Both the position numbers and the translations under genes were made by a program. DNA of 64,000 bases, taken from Vibrio coralliirubri. Lineage in GTDB: Bacteria; Pseudomonadota; Gammaproteobacteria; Enterobacterales; Vibrionaceae. Within the stretch, counting starts at the first letter, position 1; the number at the start of each line of letters is the position of its first letter. The stretch is taken from positions 310,001 to 374,000 of the forward strand of contig NZ_AP025471.1 of the NCBI RefSeq assembly GCF_024347375.1, in the 5' to 3' direction. Positions 1-8,715 of the stretch are shown piece after piece. The notes under the pieces were generated by a model that did not search any database, was not told where the DNA came from, and saw only the letters and a program-made list of their open reading frames with translations.

Positions 1-824
1 ATCATTAGCATCGCTTTTTTCGCATCACCCATGTTTTTAGCCGCCATACAGCGTTGAACCATCATTTGGTTACCGCCATAAACAGTGGTGTGGAACATTG
101 TCATTGCGATAACGCCAGCCCATACGGTGGTAACTTGGCTCAAATCTAAATTGGTTTGTAACGCATTCGTCATGCCTTGTGACTTGAGATCTTGCATCAC
201 TTCGGTCATGGGTTGTGGCATGCCATTCCAGACGGCTTCGATGATGATAAATGCGCCAAGAAACAGAATGACCGCTTGGATTACATCTGTCCAAATAACG
301 GCGGCAATTCCCCCCATTACGGTATAAATCAGTGCGATAACAGTGACAATGACGATGCAGTAAGTAACGTCGATGCCTGTAATGAATTCGAGGATTAACG
401 AGGTCGCATATAAGACCGCAGCTGAGCTTATCGCCTGTTTAATCAAGAAGATCAAAGACAGAGTGATACGTGAGGCTTTACCAAAGCGTCGTTCTTGATA
501 CTCATAAATTGAGGTTAGACCGTTGTTGTAGAAAAACGGCATAAACACAGCAACGATAAAGAAAATCACTAACGGGTAGTTTAGGTGGATAGCGATCACT
601 GACAAGCCTTCTTTGTAAGACCAAGCTGGTCCACCTAAGAAAGACATAGCACTGACATAGGTACACACAACGGAAATACCGATGGCCCACCATGGAATAT
701 TTTTATCGCCTAATGCAAATTGGTTAGCGGAAGTGACACGTCTACCAACGAGTGCACCCATAACTAAAGTAAGGACGATATAAGTGCCAAGAATTGTCCA
801 GTTTAAAGCTCCAAACTCATACAT
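1..824 (-). CDS. Sodium:solute symporter (SSS family), N-terminal part, cut by window edge
   Basis: An open frame runs on the minus strand from ATG at 824 to the left edge, giving about 274 residues without a stop. The translation is strongly hydrophobic, begins MYEFGALNWTILGTY and has several transmembrane helices with SSS-family features (NIPWWAIGISVVCTYVSAMS, GGPAWSYKEG, and a late NQMMVQRCMAAKN stretch). SSS proteins are inner-membrane Na+-coupled importers. The start overlaps the stop of the upstream SnoaL-like gene by 8 nt, which suggests translational coupling and a shared operon. It is probably a second importer for the compound handled by the neighbouring catabolic genes. The substrate cannot be read from the sequence, and the C-terminus lies outside the window. 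Confidence 0.85.
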   Translation of the reverse strand, partial: MYEFGALNWTILGTYIVLTLVMGALVGRRVTSANQFALGDKNIPWWAIGISVVCTYVSAMSFLGGPAWSYKEGLSVIAIHLNYPLVIFFIVAVFMPFFYNNGLTSIYEYQERRFGKASRITLSLIFLIKQAISSAAVLYATSLILEFITGIDVTYCIVIVTVIALIYTVMGGIAAVIWTDVIQAVILFLGAFIIIEAVWNGMPQPMTEVMQDLKSQGMTNALQTNLDLSQVTTVWAGVIAMTMFHTTVYGGNQMMVQRCMAAKNMGDAKKAMLM

Positions 825-1809
825 GCTCACGTCCTTTTAATTGTTCATCCATTTGCTCAAACAGATCGTAACCAAGCTGTTTTAGTATGTGTGCGATATC
901 GATAGCGACCCAATTTTCCTTGAGTAATTCTCCTTCGCGTCGCCAGATATCCATAACACGAAGTTCGATGTGCTTGCCTGTAGGCGCTAACCCTAACCAG
1001 CCACTGCTACCAGTATGTGTACCGTGCATGTGTGGCCAACCACCTGTGGATACGTAGTCATTTTTGGACAAAATGTTGAGCTCTATATCGACACTTCGAT
1101 CAGGGAAGGCAAATACAAATGGTCCTTGATGGTGGTCTCTGAAACCTTGGATTCCACGTGTCGTACCAATTGCAGCAGGCCCGTACCACATGAAATCGTC
1201 ATGCCAGTAGTTTTCTAGATCCATTGAATCAAGGCGCTTTCCGTCAAATCGACCCAAGCAAGCCAACATATCTAGCACTAACTTTTGGCTTTTCTCACTC
1301 TCTTCAGTGTCGACGCTACCTGTATATATGCCATCTTGAGTCGCTGGGGCAGGGACTAATCCAGCATGACCTAGGCTTTTGCGTAACGTATTAACGCCAG
1401 CTTGGTTCATTGCATCAATAAAATCAGGGATTAGATAGGATTCAATAATTTGACCATCTTGGATGCATACCATTTCGGTGTAGCGCAAGTAGAGCGTTTT
1501 TCCTGTTGCTGGAATACCAAATAACGGTTGTGTAAAGGTGCCGACAAAATAACCCGTAGAGTTTACCCAAGTGCGGCCTTCGTATTCACCTTGCATAACG
1601 ATTGAAGGGCGTCGTTCAACATCAGGTAGTGAGTTTACTAGCGGCAATAAGAATGCTTGCTCGGTCGCCTTGACACCAGATACGTCATTAATCGGATGTG
1701 CGACACACCATTTAACATCAGCATTTAACATCTCGTGGACTACTTGAGTACGTTCTGATGAGTGAGCGTTAAAATAGGTTTTGTAGAAATTCTCAATCAA
1801 GCTGTTCAA
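817..1809 (-). CDS. Tandem SnoaL-like (NTF2-fold) protein A
   Basis: A 330-residue soluble protein with no signal peptide. It reads as two SnoaL/NTF2-like halves, roughly residues 1-150 and 175-320. The second half has the recurring SnoaL elements (YWHDDFMWYGPAAIG, a glycine/tryptophan-rich middle, and a final line like IDIAHILKQLG). SnoaL-fold proteins include polyketide cyclases, ester cyclases, dehydratases and small hydrolases, so the reaction is not predictable. The start is TTG at 1809 with an AAGGAAG Shine-Dalgarno 8 nt upstream. It lies 20 nt after a second protein of the same architecture (1830-2804) and overlaps the symporter start. Confidence 0.75.
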   Translation of the reverse strand: MNSLIENFYKTYFNAHSSERTQVVHEMLNADVKWCVAHPINDVSGVKATEQAFLLPLVNSLPDVERRPSIVMQGEYEGRTWVNSTGYFVGTFTQPLFGIPATGKTLYLRYTEMVCIQDGQIIESYLIPDFIDAMNQAGVNTLRKSLGHAGLVPAPATQDGIYTGSVDTEESEKSQKLVLDMLACLGRFDGKRLDSMDLENYWHDDFMWYGPAAIGTTRGIQGFRDHHQGPFVFAFPDRSVDIELNILSKNDYVSTGGWPHMHGTHTGSSGWLGLAPTGKHIELRVMDIWRREGELLKENWVAIDIAHILKQLGYDLFEQMDEQLKGREHV

Positions 1810-1829
1810 AATAATACTTCCTTATATAG

Positions 1830-2804
1830 TTAACCGATTTGGATTAGAATCTGTTTCCAGACCGCACTTTCATCAAGTAGCGTAAACTCTCTGCGTAGAC
1901 CCCAAGGTCCAAACTCTGCATGGCTGATTCCCATGATGTAAACGTCTTTCCCGGTTGGCTTTCCAAACATACCGTAGCCTTCATGCTTACCTTGCAACGA
2001 CCAACGAATAGCAGCTCGAGGTGACATCATTTCGTCATTGCGACCAATACGGTGGTGAATTTTGAACTCAGCGTTCGGAAATGAAGAGCGCAGTGACATC
2101 CAAAACTGGTCTATTTCATTATGAGAGAGTGCTGTTTGCCCACCCGTGTACTCGCCGATACATGCGCGGTCATATTCTGTTGGTATTACAGAGAACTCAG
2201 CATTCATTACACGTCGCAGTATGTCTTCATAGCGCTGACCGTATTCACTGTCATTACCTACGCCAAGGTAAGGGCCTTGTATGTCGTCTTGGGGAGTGAA
2301 AGGGTATGAGCATTGTTCAACGCCACCCTCTATTTCAATTTGTTGACGGGCATACTCTTCTGACGTCATACCCAGTTGGTTTGCAATCGCAGCGATGTCT
2401 CGGATCATCCACTCATCATTGATTTGATTATTGATGGCATGGCAGTCTGCGATAATTCGAAACTTAAGTGTTTTATTCGTGGCTTTACCAAACACGCCAT
2501 CATTAGTATGAGTTGCTGTTGAAATGATTCGATGTGATGAAAGCATGCCTTGTTCAGGAGTCCCTGACCAAATAACGTCTTCACCCAATAAGGTACGGTT
2601 TGGGAACTCGGCTAACGTGCCCATGGTCGCGCTAATGACCTTTTCGTTTCCCTTTGTGATGGAGAGTGGTGTACGGACGATAATGTCAGGTGAGTAATAG
2701 TTATGCAGGGTACTCAGACCTCGATCTTCCCAAATTTCTTTAGTGATACCTAATATGTAGTCTGGGAAATCTTGCCATTTAGAATCAAAGCCAACCATAG
2801 CCAT
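1830..2804 (-). CDS. Tandem SnoaL-like (NTF2-fold) protein B
   Basis: A 324-residue cytoplasmic protein with two SnoaL/NTF2-like halves. It shares general layout with the downstream protein: an N-terminal helix, a YYSPDIIVRTP-type segment, and a C-terminal WSLQGKHEGYGMFG / GKDVYIMGISHAEFG pair typical of the fold. It is the first gene of the SnoaL-SnoaL-symporter operon. ATG at 2804 is preceded by a strong AGGAGG. A TTGACA-17-AATATT promoter and a LacI-type palindrome (2848-2865) lie directly upstream. Two different double-domain SnoaL proteins in one operon is unusual. They may be two subunits or act on successive intermediates (inference). Confidence 0.75.
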   Translation of the reverse strand: MAMVGFDSKWQDFPDYILGITKEIWEDRGLSTLHNYYSPDIIVRTPLSITKGNEKVISATMGTLAEFPNRTLLGEDVIWSGTPEQGMLSSHRIISTATHTNDGVFGKATNKTLKFRIIADCHAINNQINDEWMIRDIAAIANQLGMTSEEYARQQIEIEGGVEQCSYPFTPQDDIQGPYLGVGNDSEYGQRYEDILRRVMNAEFSVIPTEYDRACIGEYTGGQTALSHNEIDQFWMSLRSSFPNAEFKIHHRIGRNDEMMSPRAAIRWSLQGKHEGYGMFGKPTGKDVYIMGISHAEFGPWGLRREFTLLDESAVWKQILIQIG

Positions 2805-2847
2805 TTATCGCCTCCTGATGCGTCAAAAGTTTCATTATTGAATTGTT

Positions 2848-2865
2848 TTTGGTTACGTATCCAAT
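2848..2865. promoter_or_regulatory. LacI-type operator O1 (SnoaL/symporter operon)
   Basis: The 18-bp imperfect palindrome TTTGGTTACGTATCCAAT has a central CG, as is usual for LacI-family operators. It matches the sites at 6414 and 8716 (consensus TTTGCATWCGWATCCAAA) at 15 of 18 positions. It overlaps the -10 box of the minus-strand promoter by 3 nt, a geometry expected for repression. Confidence 0.6.
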
Positions 2866-2891
2866 ATTGCCCTTTGTTGCTATTGTGTCAA
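2863..2891 (-). promoter_or_regulatory. Sigma-70-type promoter of SnoaL/symporter operon
   Basis: On the minus strand a perfect -35 box TTGACA (2891-2886) is followed after 17 nt by AATATT (2868-2863), about 60 nt upstream of the ATG at 2804. The -10 abuts operator O1. Confidence 0.55.
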
Positions 2892-3317
2892 TGAGGTGTA
2901 TTGCATATGTTTCTTTATTGTGGGTTGGATCTGTTTTTTAACAATTCACTAAATACGGCTCTCTTAAAATAAATTGAATGAATATTAATTATTAATCGAG
3001 TGTATATGAACAACATAATTGGGTTTAAAGGCAGTGCTTTGTTGTTTAACTTATTGTATTTAATTAATATTTAATTATCGTGAAGAAGTGGGTATCAAAT
3101 CAGATAATGCTCTGTGACGATTTATAATATCGACGTGATGACGAGAGGGAATTTAGAGTAATGATTCTAGTTTGATGGAGTTTGACTTTGATTGTTAATT
3201 ATTTGTTTAAGATTGTTTAACTACGAATGAATTCGCATGCAACAATAAGTTTGAGGGTGATTGGATTGAAAAAGCCACTCAAAGGTGAATATCAAGTGGC
3301 TTTGTTCCCGGAAACGT
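2866..3317. other. AT-rich intergenic region
   Basis: About 450 bases lie between the SnoaL operon promoter and the end of the TRAP operon. The stretch is AT-rich with many short TTAATTATT runs. Apart from the promoter at its low end and the TRAP terminator at 3268-3303 I see no ORF or RNA gene. Confidence 0.5.
3268..3303 (-). terminator. Rho-independent terminator of TRAP operon
   Basis: The inverted repeat AAAGCCACT...AGTGGCTTT (3271-3279 with 3295-3303) is followed on the minus strand by a T-run. It lies 15 nt after the stop of the TRAP large subunit. Confidence 0.65.
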
Positions 3318-4598
3318 TTAAGACAATAACTCCGGAAGAAACAGTGATATGGCTGGAATAAAGGTGATTATCATTAAAGCCACGAGTAGAGCACCTATCC
3401 ATCCTATTATGGCTCGAGACAAGGATTCAATGGGTATATTACCGACTTGGCTTGCCATAAAGAGGTTGGCGCCGAGTGGAGGCGTCACGAAGCCTATGGC
3501 CAAGTTCACGATCATGACGATACCAAAGTGAATTGGGTCCATTCCTAATGCTGTAACAATAGGCAACAGGATTGGGGTCAAGATAACAATCGCAGCGAGC
3601 GTTTCCATGAAGGTGCCAACAATCAGCAGCAATGCAGTGATACAAAGCAAAATAAGTAACTTGTTGTCAGTAATCGACAGGATGAACTGTGCGATTTCGG
3701 TTGGCAGGCGTTCAAGCGTTAGGATTCGACCAAAGGTGACCGAAGCGCCAACAATAACGAGTACGGCACCAACCAGTAGCGAGGATTCTAAAATGATCTT
3801 CACGACCTTTTTATAATCCAACTCTTTGTAAACAAACATGCCGAAAAACAAACCATACAACACACCGATAGCGGCTGATTCTGTTGGCGTGAAGATACCA
3901 GAGTAGATACCACCAAGAATGATGACAGGCAGTAACATTGCCCATATCGCTTCTTTTAATGCTGTAATTCGCTCCGGCCATGTCGCTTTTGTTTCGTTGC
4001 CTTTGTAGCCGCGAATTTTGGATACGATCAAACAGTAGCCGATTAACACTAAACCAACCACAAGCCCGGGTACGATTCCTGCCATGAACATTTTAGTGAC
4101 GGATACTTCGGCGGTGATTGCGTAGACGATCATTACCACAGATGGTGGGATAATCACTCCAATGCCACCTGAAGAAGCAATAAGTGCGCCAGCAAAACTG
4201 CGGTCGTAGCCCTTTTTGACCATAGATGGAATCATTGTTAAGCCAATAGCCGCAACGGTTGCCGAGCCAGTACCAGAAATCGATGCGAAGAACATGCACG
4301 CTACGATTGCGACAATACCCAAACCACCAGTGAAGTGACCAAAGAAGACTTCAGCAACATGAAGAAGGCGTTTGGATATGCCGCCTTGGCTCATTAAGTT
4401 ACCAGCAAGCGTGAATAACACGACAGCAAGAAGAGGGAATGAATCTAGCCCTGTGACTAACCCTTGAACTAAAAACTCAACGTTTAAGAAGGGGAGGCTC
4501 AATATAGCGAGCATGCTTGCGCCAGCAAGTGCTATCCCAACGGGAACCCCAATAAGAAGCAGTAATCCGAAACTACCAAATAACAAAGCAGAGGTCAT
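3318..4598 (-). CDS. TRAP transporter large permease (DctM-like)
   Basis: A 426-residue, very hydrophobic protein of normal DctM length with about 12 membrane segments. It has recognisable family stretches (ISGTGSATVAAIG, SSGGIGVIIPPSVVMIVYA, TPTESAAIGVLYG, TPPLGANLFMAS). The large TRAP subunit forms the Na+-dependent conduit in the inner membrane that accepts substrate from the periplasmic receptor. Its ATG overlaps the end of the small subunit by 4 nt. It is the last gene of the dctP-dctQ-dctM-type operon. The substrate is unknown; the neighbourhood suggests an organic acid or polar degradation substrate. Confidence 0.92.
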   Translation of the reverse strand: MTSALLFGSFGLLLLIGVPVGIALAGASMLAILSLPFLNVEFLVQGLVTGLDSFPLLAVVLFTLAGNLMSQGGISKRLLHVAEVFFGHFTGGLGIVAIVACMFFASISGTGSATVAAIGLTMIPSMVKKGYDRSFAGALIASSGGIGVIIPPSVVMIVYAITAEVSVTKMFMAGIVPGLVVGLVLIGYCLIVSKIRGYKGNETKATWPERITALKEAIWAMLLPVIILGGIYSGIFTPTESAAIGVLYGLFFGMFVYKELDYKKVVKIILESSLLVGAVLVIVGASVTFGRILTLERLPTEIAQFILSITDNKLLILLCITALLLIVGTFMETLAAIVILTPILLPIVTALGMDPIHFGIVMIVNLAIGFVTPPLGANLFMASQVGNIPIESLSRAIIGWIGALLVALMIITFIPAISLFLPELLS

Positions 4599-5158
4599 AA
4601 GCTTAACTCCAACAAACGATTAGAAGTGCGATGTTTTGCTTTCAAGTGACGGTAACGATGCTGAGTGAGTCGAACGGGTTTTGGCGAGTAAGCAATGGTT
4701 GAAATACGCTTGTTGATACTGACCACTAAGCGAATGGAACTCAAGACGGCACACACAAGGACTGATGCGTATAAGCATGCGATTGGGATTTCCATTGCTG
4801 GCGCTATCTGGCCTAACTTTAAACTGCGCCCAATAACCTTGAAACCAAACCACGCCACAGTACAACTGAAAGCTAGATAAATAAGGTCTGAAAGGATCAA
4901 GCTGTAGTGGGTTAAGTTCCCCGGTAGTTTGTCGATGAATAGACGAATACGAATATGTCGGTCATCGCGAATACAGTAGCTGATGCTTAAGTACATTGCC
5001 CAAACGAAAAGATAGCGAGCGAGCTCTTCTGCCCATGCAATTGAGGCGTCGAATAGGCGCAATGTAATCTGTAAGCATAATAAAGCGGTCATTAACGAAA
5101 TAGAGAACACAATAAGTGTTGGTTCGAAGTATCGGTCGAACAGGCGAAACCATTTCAT
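4595..5158 (-). CDS. TRAP transporter small permease (DctQ-like)
   Basis: A 187-residue membrane protein with four predicted helices and the DctQ hallmark near residues 40-60 (SIAWAEELARYLFVWAMYLS) followed by RDDRHIRI. It partners the large permease, with which it overlaps by 4 nt. ATG at 5158 has AGGAG 6 nt upstream. The last 40 residues are basic and rich in His/Arg, a longer cytoplasmic tail than many DctQ proteins have. Confidence 0.88.
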   Translation of the reverse strand: MKWFRLFDRYFEPTLIVFSISLMTALLCLQITLRLFDASIAWAEELARYLFVWAMYLSISYCIRDDRHIRIRLFIDKLPGNLTHYSLILSDLIYLAFSCTVAWFGFKVIGRSLKLGQIAPAMEIPIACLYASVLVCAVLSSIRLVVSINKRISTIAYSPKPVRLTQHRYRHLKAKHRTSNRLLELSL

Positions 5159-5224
5159 ACGTCACTCCTAGGAGATGTTAAAAAGGGCATTGAATGCCAG
5201 TGAATACACGACAGAATAGGCTTT

Positions 5225-5249
5225 AGGGCACTCGTTTATAGAATGCCCT
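5225..5249 (-). terminator. Intercistronic stem-loop between TRAP receptor and permeases
   Basis: AGGGCA (5225-5230) and TGCCCT (5244-5249) form a stem in the 168-nt gap between the receptor gene and the small permease. A further GGCATT/GAATGCC pair lies nearby at about 5186-5200. Such intercistronic hairpins often stabilise or partly terminate the message, so that more receptor than permease is made (inference). Confidence 0.4.
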
Positions 5250-5326
5250 TCAAGACCTGGGATAACGATGGTTAGATCGTTAAAATTATTTGTCGGTGAC
5301 AGGTAATCGATGAAACGAGGCGCTAT

Positions 5327-6322
5327 TTACAGATGCTCAATCTCAGTAATCACGCTATCGAATAGTTCTTCACCTGTTTTACTACGCAGTTCTTGGTAAA
5401 CGGCGGCATTCATTTTTTCTTTCATCTGAGCTCGAACGTCGGTTGGTACCACATTCACTGTCATGCCTTTGGCTTCAAGCTCTTTAATGACTTCTTGGTT
5501 CTGCTTCGCCGCGAGATCACGCTGTACTGCAATGGTTTCTTGGCTCACTTCATTGATAAGAGTTTGTTGATCGCTCGGGAGAGAATCCCAGAACTCTTTA
5601 TTCATGAATAGCACGTAGTTAGTGTAAATATGGTTAGTTAGCGATAAGTACTCTTGTGCTTCATAAAAACGCTCAGCGTAAATAGAGTAAACCGCGCTTT
5701 CTTGTGAATTGATTAAGCCTTGTTGTAGTGATGTGAAGATCTCACCCCAAGAAAGCGGTGTCGGTGCCGTACCTACCGATTTCCAAGCACTGATTTGTGT
5801 TGGGTTAGACGCTGAACGAATCTTTAAGCTGTTCAAGTCTTCAATGCTATTAATCGGTTGCTTGTTATTGGTGATGCTGCGGAAGCCAACTTCCATGAAA
5901 CCTAAGCCATGAAAGCCTTTTGATTCCATTGAATTAAGAAGTGGTTTGCCGATCTTGTCGCTGTCCAATGCTTTGTGTGCTTGCGCTTCGTCTTCAAACA
6001 GGTAGAAGACATCAAGTACGTTGAACTCAGGTACGTAAGGTGAAAGTAACACCGATGCGCCAAACGTCATCTGTAAGTTACCTTGCTGAACAAGCTCTGT
6101 GGTTTCTCTTACATCGCCCAGTTGACGGGCAGGGTAGATTTCCACTTCAAGCTCTCCGTTAGAGCGAGATTCCAACTCTTTTTCGAAGTGAAGCATTGCT
6201 TTATGGACGGGTGATGTTTCTTGGCTGTCGTGAGCAAGGCGGATCACATTGCTTGCAAAGGTATTCATGCTAGACAGCGTTAAGCCGAGGGCAGTAATCG
6301 AGGTAAAGATTGCGCGTTTCAT
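5327..6322 (-). CDS. TRAP transporter solute receptor (DctP-like)
   Basis: A 331-residue periplasmic binding protein with a Sec signal peptide (MKRAIFTSITALGLTLSS...TFA, cleavage near residue 23). DctP features are present: the conserved Arg in LKIRSASNP near residue 170, the PTPLSWGEIFTSLQQG motif, and NYVLFMNKEFWDSL. It captures the substrate and hands it to the permeases encoded downstream. ATG at 6322 has AAGGAAG 5 nt upstream. Transcription probably starts from the promoter at 6429-6457, which carries a LacI-type operator. Confidence 0.92.
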   Translation of the reverse strand: MKRAIFTSITALGLTLSSMNTFASNVIRLAHDSQETSPVHKAMLHFEKELESRSNGELEVEIYPARQLGDVRETTELVQQGNLQMTFGASVLLSPYVPEFNVLDVFYLFEDEAQAHKALDSDKIGKPLLNSMESKGFHGLGFMEVGFRSITNNKQPINSIEDLNSLKIRSASNPTQISAWKSVGTAPTPLSWGEIFTSLQQGLINSQESAVYSIYAERFYEAQEYLSLTNHIYTNYVLFMNKEFWDSLPSDQQTLINEVSQETIAVQRDLAAKQNQEVIKELEAKGMTVNVVPTDVRAQMKEKMNAAVYQELRSKTGEELFDSVITEIEHL

Positions 6323-6413
6323 CGTTCTTCCTTGTTCATCACATGGCTTTTATGTGCATTCATTTGAGCCATGTTGTTCAGTGGGTTATTTATCCGCACT
6401 TCATATCCTAATT

Positions 6414-6431
6414 TTTGCATACGAATCCAAA
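6414..6431. promoter_or_regulatory. LacI-type operator O2 (TRAP operon)
   Basis: The palindromic site TTTGCATACGAATCCAAA has a central CG. It is identical at 16 of 18 positions to the site at 8716 and overlaps the TRAP promoter -10 by 3 nt, the same placement as operator O1. It lies 92 nt upstream of the receptor start. Confidence 0.65.
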
Positions 6432-6457
6432 ATATAAACACACAACTAACAAGTCAA
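6429..6457 (-). promoter_or_regulatory. Sigma-70-type promoter of TRAP operon
   Basis: Minus strand: TTGACT (6457-6452), a 17-nt spacer, then TATTTT (6434-6429), directly upstream of operator O2. Confidence 0.5.
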
Positions 6458-6525
6458 TAACAAATCCATAAAAGTGATAAAGAAGTTAATTTGAATCGAT
6501 GAAATTTTAGACAAGATCACAGAAA

Positions 6526-6554
6526 GAAGCCCTAACATGGTATTAGGGCTTCTA
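6526..6554 (-). terminator. Terminator-like hairpin after lacI-family gene
   Basis: The perfect 11-bp stem AGAAGCCCTAA / TTAGGGCTTCT has a 7-nt loop and lies 83 nt past the regulator's stop codon. There is no long T-run, so termination strength is uncertain. Confidence 0.45.
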
Positions 6555-6636
6555 CTCTAAACTGAATGGGTTTTATTGATGGGAAAATAGAGACTTTCGT
6601 AAGGCTGAGTGTAGGTAATGTCAGCCAACCCCTTTA

Positions 6637-7635
6637 TTAACTTAATGATGTACTACCGCGTTCTATGATGGTGCCGGGTTCAAGTAGGTACTCGCCCTTC
6701 GCATCTTCATTGTCGTTAATCCGTTGCATCAAGTCTTCGACGGCACTTTTCACGATTTTATCGATAGGCTGGGCAATGGTGGTGAGGTCATAGCTTGGCC
6801 AAGCTGCCATGGGGATATCATCCACGCCCATAATTGCGAAGTCTTGTGGGATGTTACATCCAAGCTTTCTCAAACCATCCATAACTCCCATTGCAAGAAT
6901 ATCATTGGCACAGAATACGGCGTCAGGTTTTGATGTGTGTTCCATCAGCTCTTTGGCTGCTTCTAATCCTGCTTCAAAACTGTATTTTGCATTGATGAAG
7001 ATAGGGGAGGCCGCTTCACGTGTTTTTGCGGTTTCAGAGAAGCCTAACCAACGCTTGTCGCTGGTCATTGAGCCTGCATCACCACTGACATAAGCCAGTT
7101 GTTTGTAGCCTTTATCAAGTAAATAATCAGCCGCTTGCGTGCCAGCTCGCTGGTTGTCTAAGCCAGCGCTATTCGCATTAATGCTTTCTGTATAACGGTT
7201 GATGAGGCTTAAGTGAACGCCAAACTTTTCACACTGTGCAAATGCTCGGGAGGTGAGACGGCTGGTGGCGATGATTAAACCATCAACTTGATACTCAATT
7301 GCACGTGAGATAGCGAGATCGAGGTCATCTTTGTCGATAGGGCAGAGTACAACTTGACCGCCACGCTTTTGAATTTCCATCGCGAGCGCACGAGATTGCA
7401 AGTCGTACATTGGGTTCGACTCACTATCGAGTGCGATAGCTACAAGTCCTGAGCGATTAGAAATCAAGCTACGAGCAATAGCATTGGGTGTATAGCCAAG
7501 CTTGGTAGCGGCATCCATCACCATTTTTCGCTTCTTCTCACTGATACTTGCAGTCGGGCTAAATGCCCGAGAAACGGTAGATTGAGATACGCCAAGCATC
7601 TTGGCGACATCAATAGAAGTAACTTTCGCTTTTAT
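6637..7635 (-). CDS. LacI-family transcriptional regulator, start codon apparently ATA
   Basis: About 332 residues: an N-terminal LacI helix-turn-helix (VTSIDVAKMLGVSQSTVSRAF), a hinge helix region (NAIARSLISNRSG) and a periplasmic-binding-protein-like effector domain (VDGLIIATSRL, VFCANDILAMGVMDGL, MGVDDIPMAAWPSYDLTTIAQP). The first canonical ATG (7599) would cut away the first DNA-binding helix. In frame upstream there is no ATG, GTG or TTG before a TGA. Instead an ATA codon (7635-7633) sits 7 nt after AGGAG, exactly where a start is expected. Either ATA is used, or the gene has lost its ATG, or the base is an error. Its likely targets are the three operators at 2848, 6414 and 8716. Confidence 0.85.
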   Translation of the reverse strand: MKAKVTSIDVAKMLGVSQSTVSRAFSPTASISEKKRKMVMDAATKLGYTPNAIARSLISNRSGLVAIALDSESNPMYDLQSRALAMEIQKRGGQVVLCPIDKDDLDLAISRAIEYQVDGLIIATSRLTSRAFAQCEKFGVHLSLINRYTESINANSAGLDNQRAGTQAADYLLDKGYKQLAYVSGDAGSMTSDKRWLGFSETAKTREAASPIFINAKYSFEAGLEAAKELMEHTSKPDAVFCANDILAMGVMDGLRKLGCNIPQDFAIMGVDDIPMAAWPSYDLTTIAQPIDKIVKSAVEDLMQRINDNEDAKGEYLLEPGTIIERGSTSLS

Positions 7636-7738
7636 GGTGAATCTCCTTATAACGCGATAAATCCAAGCGCAACGTCATAGTCAATGAGTCTGGTTTGATA
7701 ATTACAATACGTGTAACCGTTGAAATCACAAAGAAAAA

Positions 7739-8488
7739 TTATGAATTCATGACGGCTTGCTCATTTCGAAAGCCATCAATGATCATTTTGTGTTCAGAGC
7801 CCACACAAAAGAAGGACACGCCAAGTTCTTTCCAGTCACGCGCAGCCTGAGCATTCGCGACGAACATACCTACAGGTTTGTTTGCTTTTTTAGCCGCCTC
7901 AATGATCTTGATGCTTGCTTCACGCACGCACTCTTCGTTAACGCTCGCTGCTCCGTAAGATACGGCTAAATCAACTTGTCCGATGAACAATGCATCAATG
8001 CCTTCCACTTTTGCAATAGATTCAGCATTTAACACCCCCTCAGGGTCTTCTATTTGCGCAATTACAACGGTGTTATTTTTGCTGTCTTCTAAGTGGTTGG
8101 CCATCGGTTTGGTCGCGTATTTTGCTGCTCGGCTTGAACCGGCATAACCTCGGCCGCCTTCACCGTAATGAGACATTTTCACCAGTTTTTCAGCTTGTCC
8201 TGCACTGCATACGTGTGGGATCTGAATACCAGTCGCCCCGCAATCTAGCGCATTCAATATGGTCGATGGGTGGCTGTCTTGGACTCGAACAACGCAAGGC
8301 AGTTGGTTGGCACGTGCAGCAAGTAGACAAGCATCCAGAGTCGAACGATCAAAAGGTGCATGTTCCGCGTCTAGCACAATGAAAGGGAGTTCTGCTAGCG
8401 CAAGCACTTCAATGATGTGTGGGTGAGGCGTTTTGACAAATGTGCCGAGCAGTTCTGCGTGGTTTAGTGTGTTTTTAAAGTTATCCAT
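7739..8488 (-). CDS. HpcH/HpaI-family aldolase/citrate lyase
   Basis: A 249-residue cytoplasmic class II aldolase with the family signature: an N-terminal TFVKTPHPHIIEVLALAELP, FIVLDAEHAPFD, VVRVQ, QIPHVCSA, and the metal-binding Glu in AQIEDPEGV with the Asp in DALFIGQVDLAVSYG. Members cleave or form 2-keto-3-deoxy acids, releasing pyruvate or an aldehyde. I chose ATG 8488, preceded by GGAGA, over a frame extension to 8530 that lacks a good ribosome site. It diverges from the dehydrogenase operon at 8814 and lies just upstream of the LacI-type gene. It probably performs the C-C cleavage step of the pathway (inference). Confidence 0.88.
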   Translation of the reverse strand: MDNFKNTLNHAELLGTFVKTPHPHIIEVLALAELPFIVLDAEHAPFDRSTLDACLLAARANQLPCVVRVQDSHPSTILNALDCGATGIQIPHVCSAGQAEKLVKMSHYGEGGRGYAGSSRAAKYATKPMANHLEDSKNNTVVIAQIEDPEGVLNAESIAKVEGIDALFIGQVDLAVSYGAASVNEECVREASIKIIEAAKKANKPVGMFVANAQAARDWKELGVSFFCVGSEHKMIIDGFRNEQAVMNS

Positions 8489-8683
8489 TTCTTTTATCTC
8501 TCCATTGCAAAGGTATGCAAAACTTAACATGTGTTGTTGTAAAAAAAGAGTAAAAACTATGTGATCAATGCAACATTATATGATTGTTTTTTGCGGTTAA
8601 TGAATGCCGTGTTGATGGTGTTTTTGGTTAAAATTATTATTTAACAGAGGTTTATGTGGTTTTTGTTTGATTTTATCTTTGAT

Positions 8684-8712
8684 TTGCCAAGTGTTAAAAA
8701 AATGTTTATGTT
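8684..8712 (+). promoter_or_regulatory. Promoter of dehydrogenase/SDR/cupin operon
   Basis: TTGCCA (8684-8689), a 17-nt spacer and TATGTT (8707-8712) precede operator O3 and the ATG at 8814. Confidence 0.45.
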
Positions 8713-8715
8713 TAC

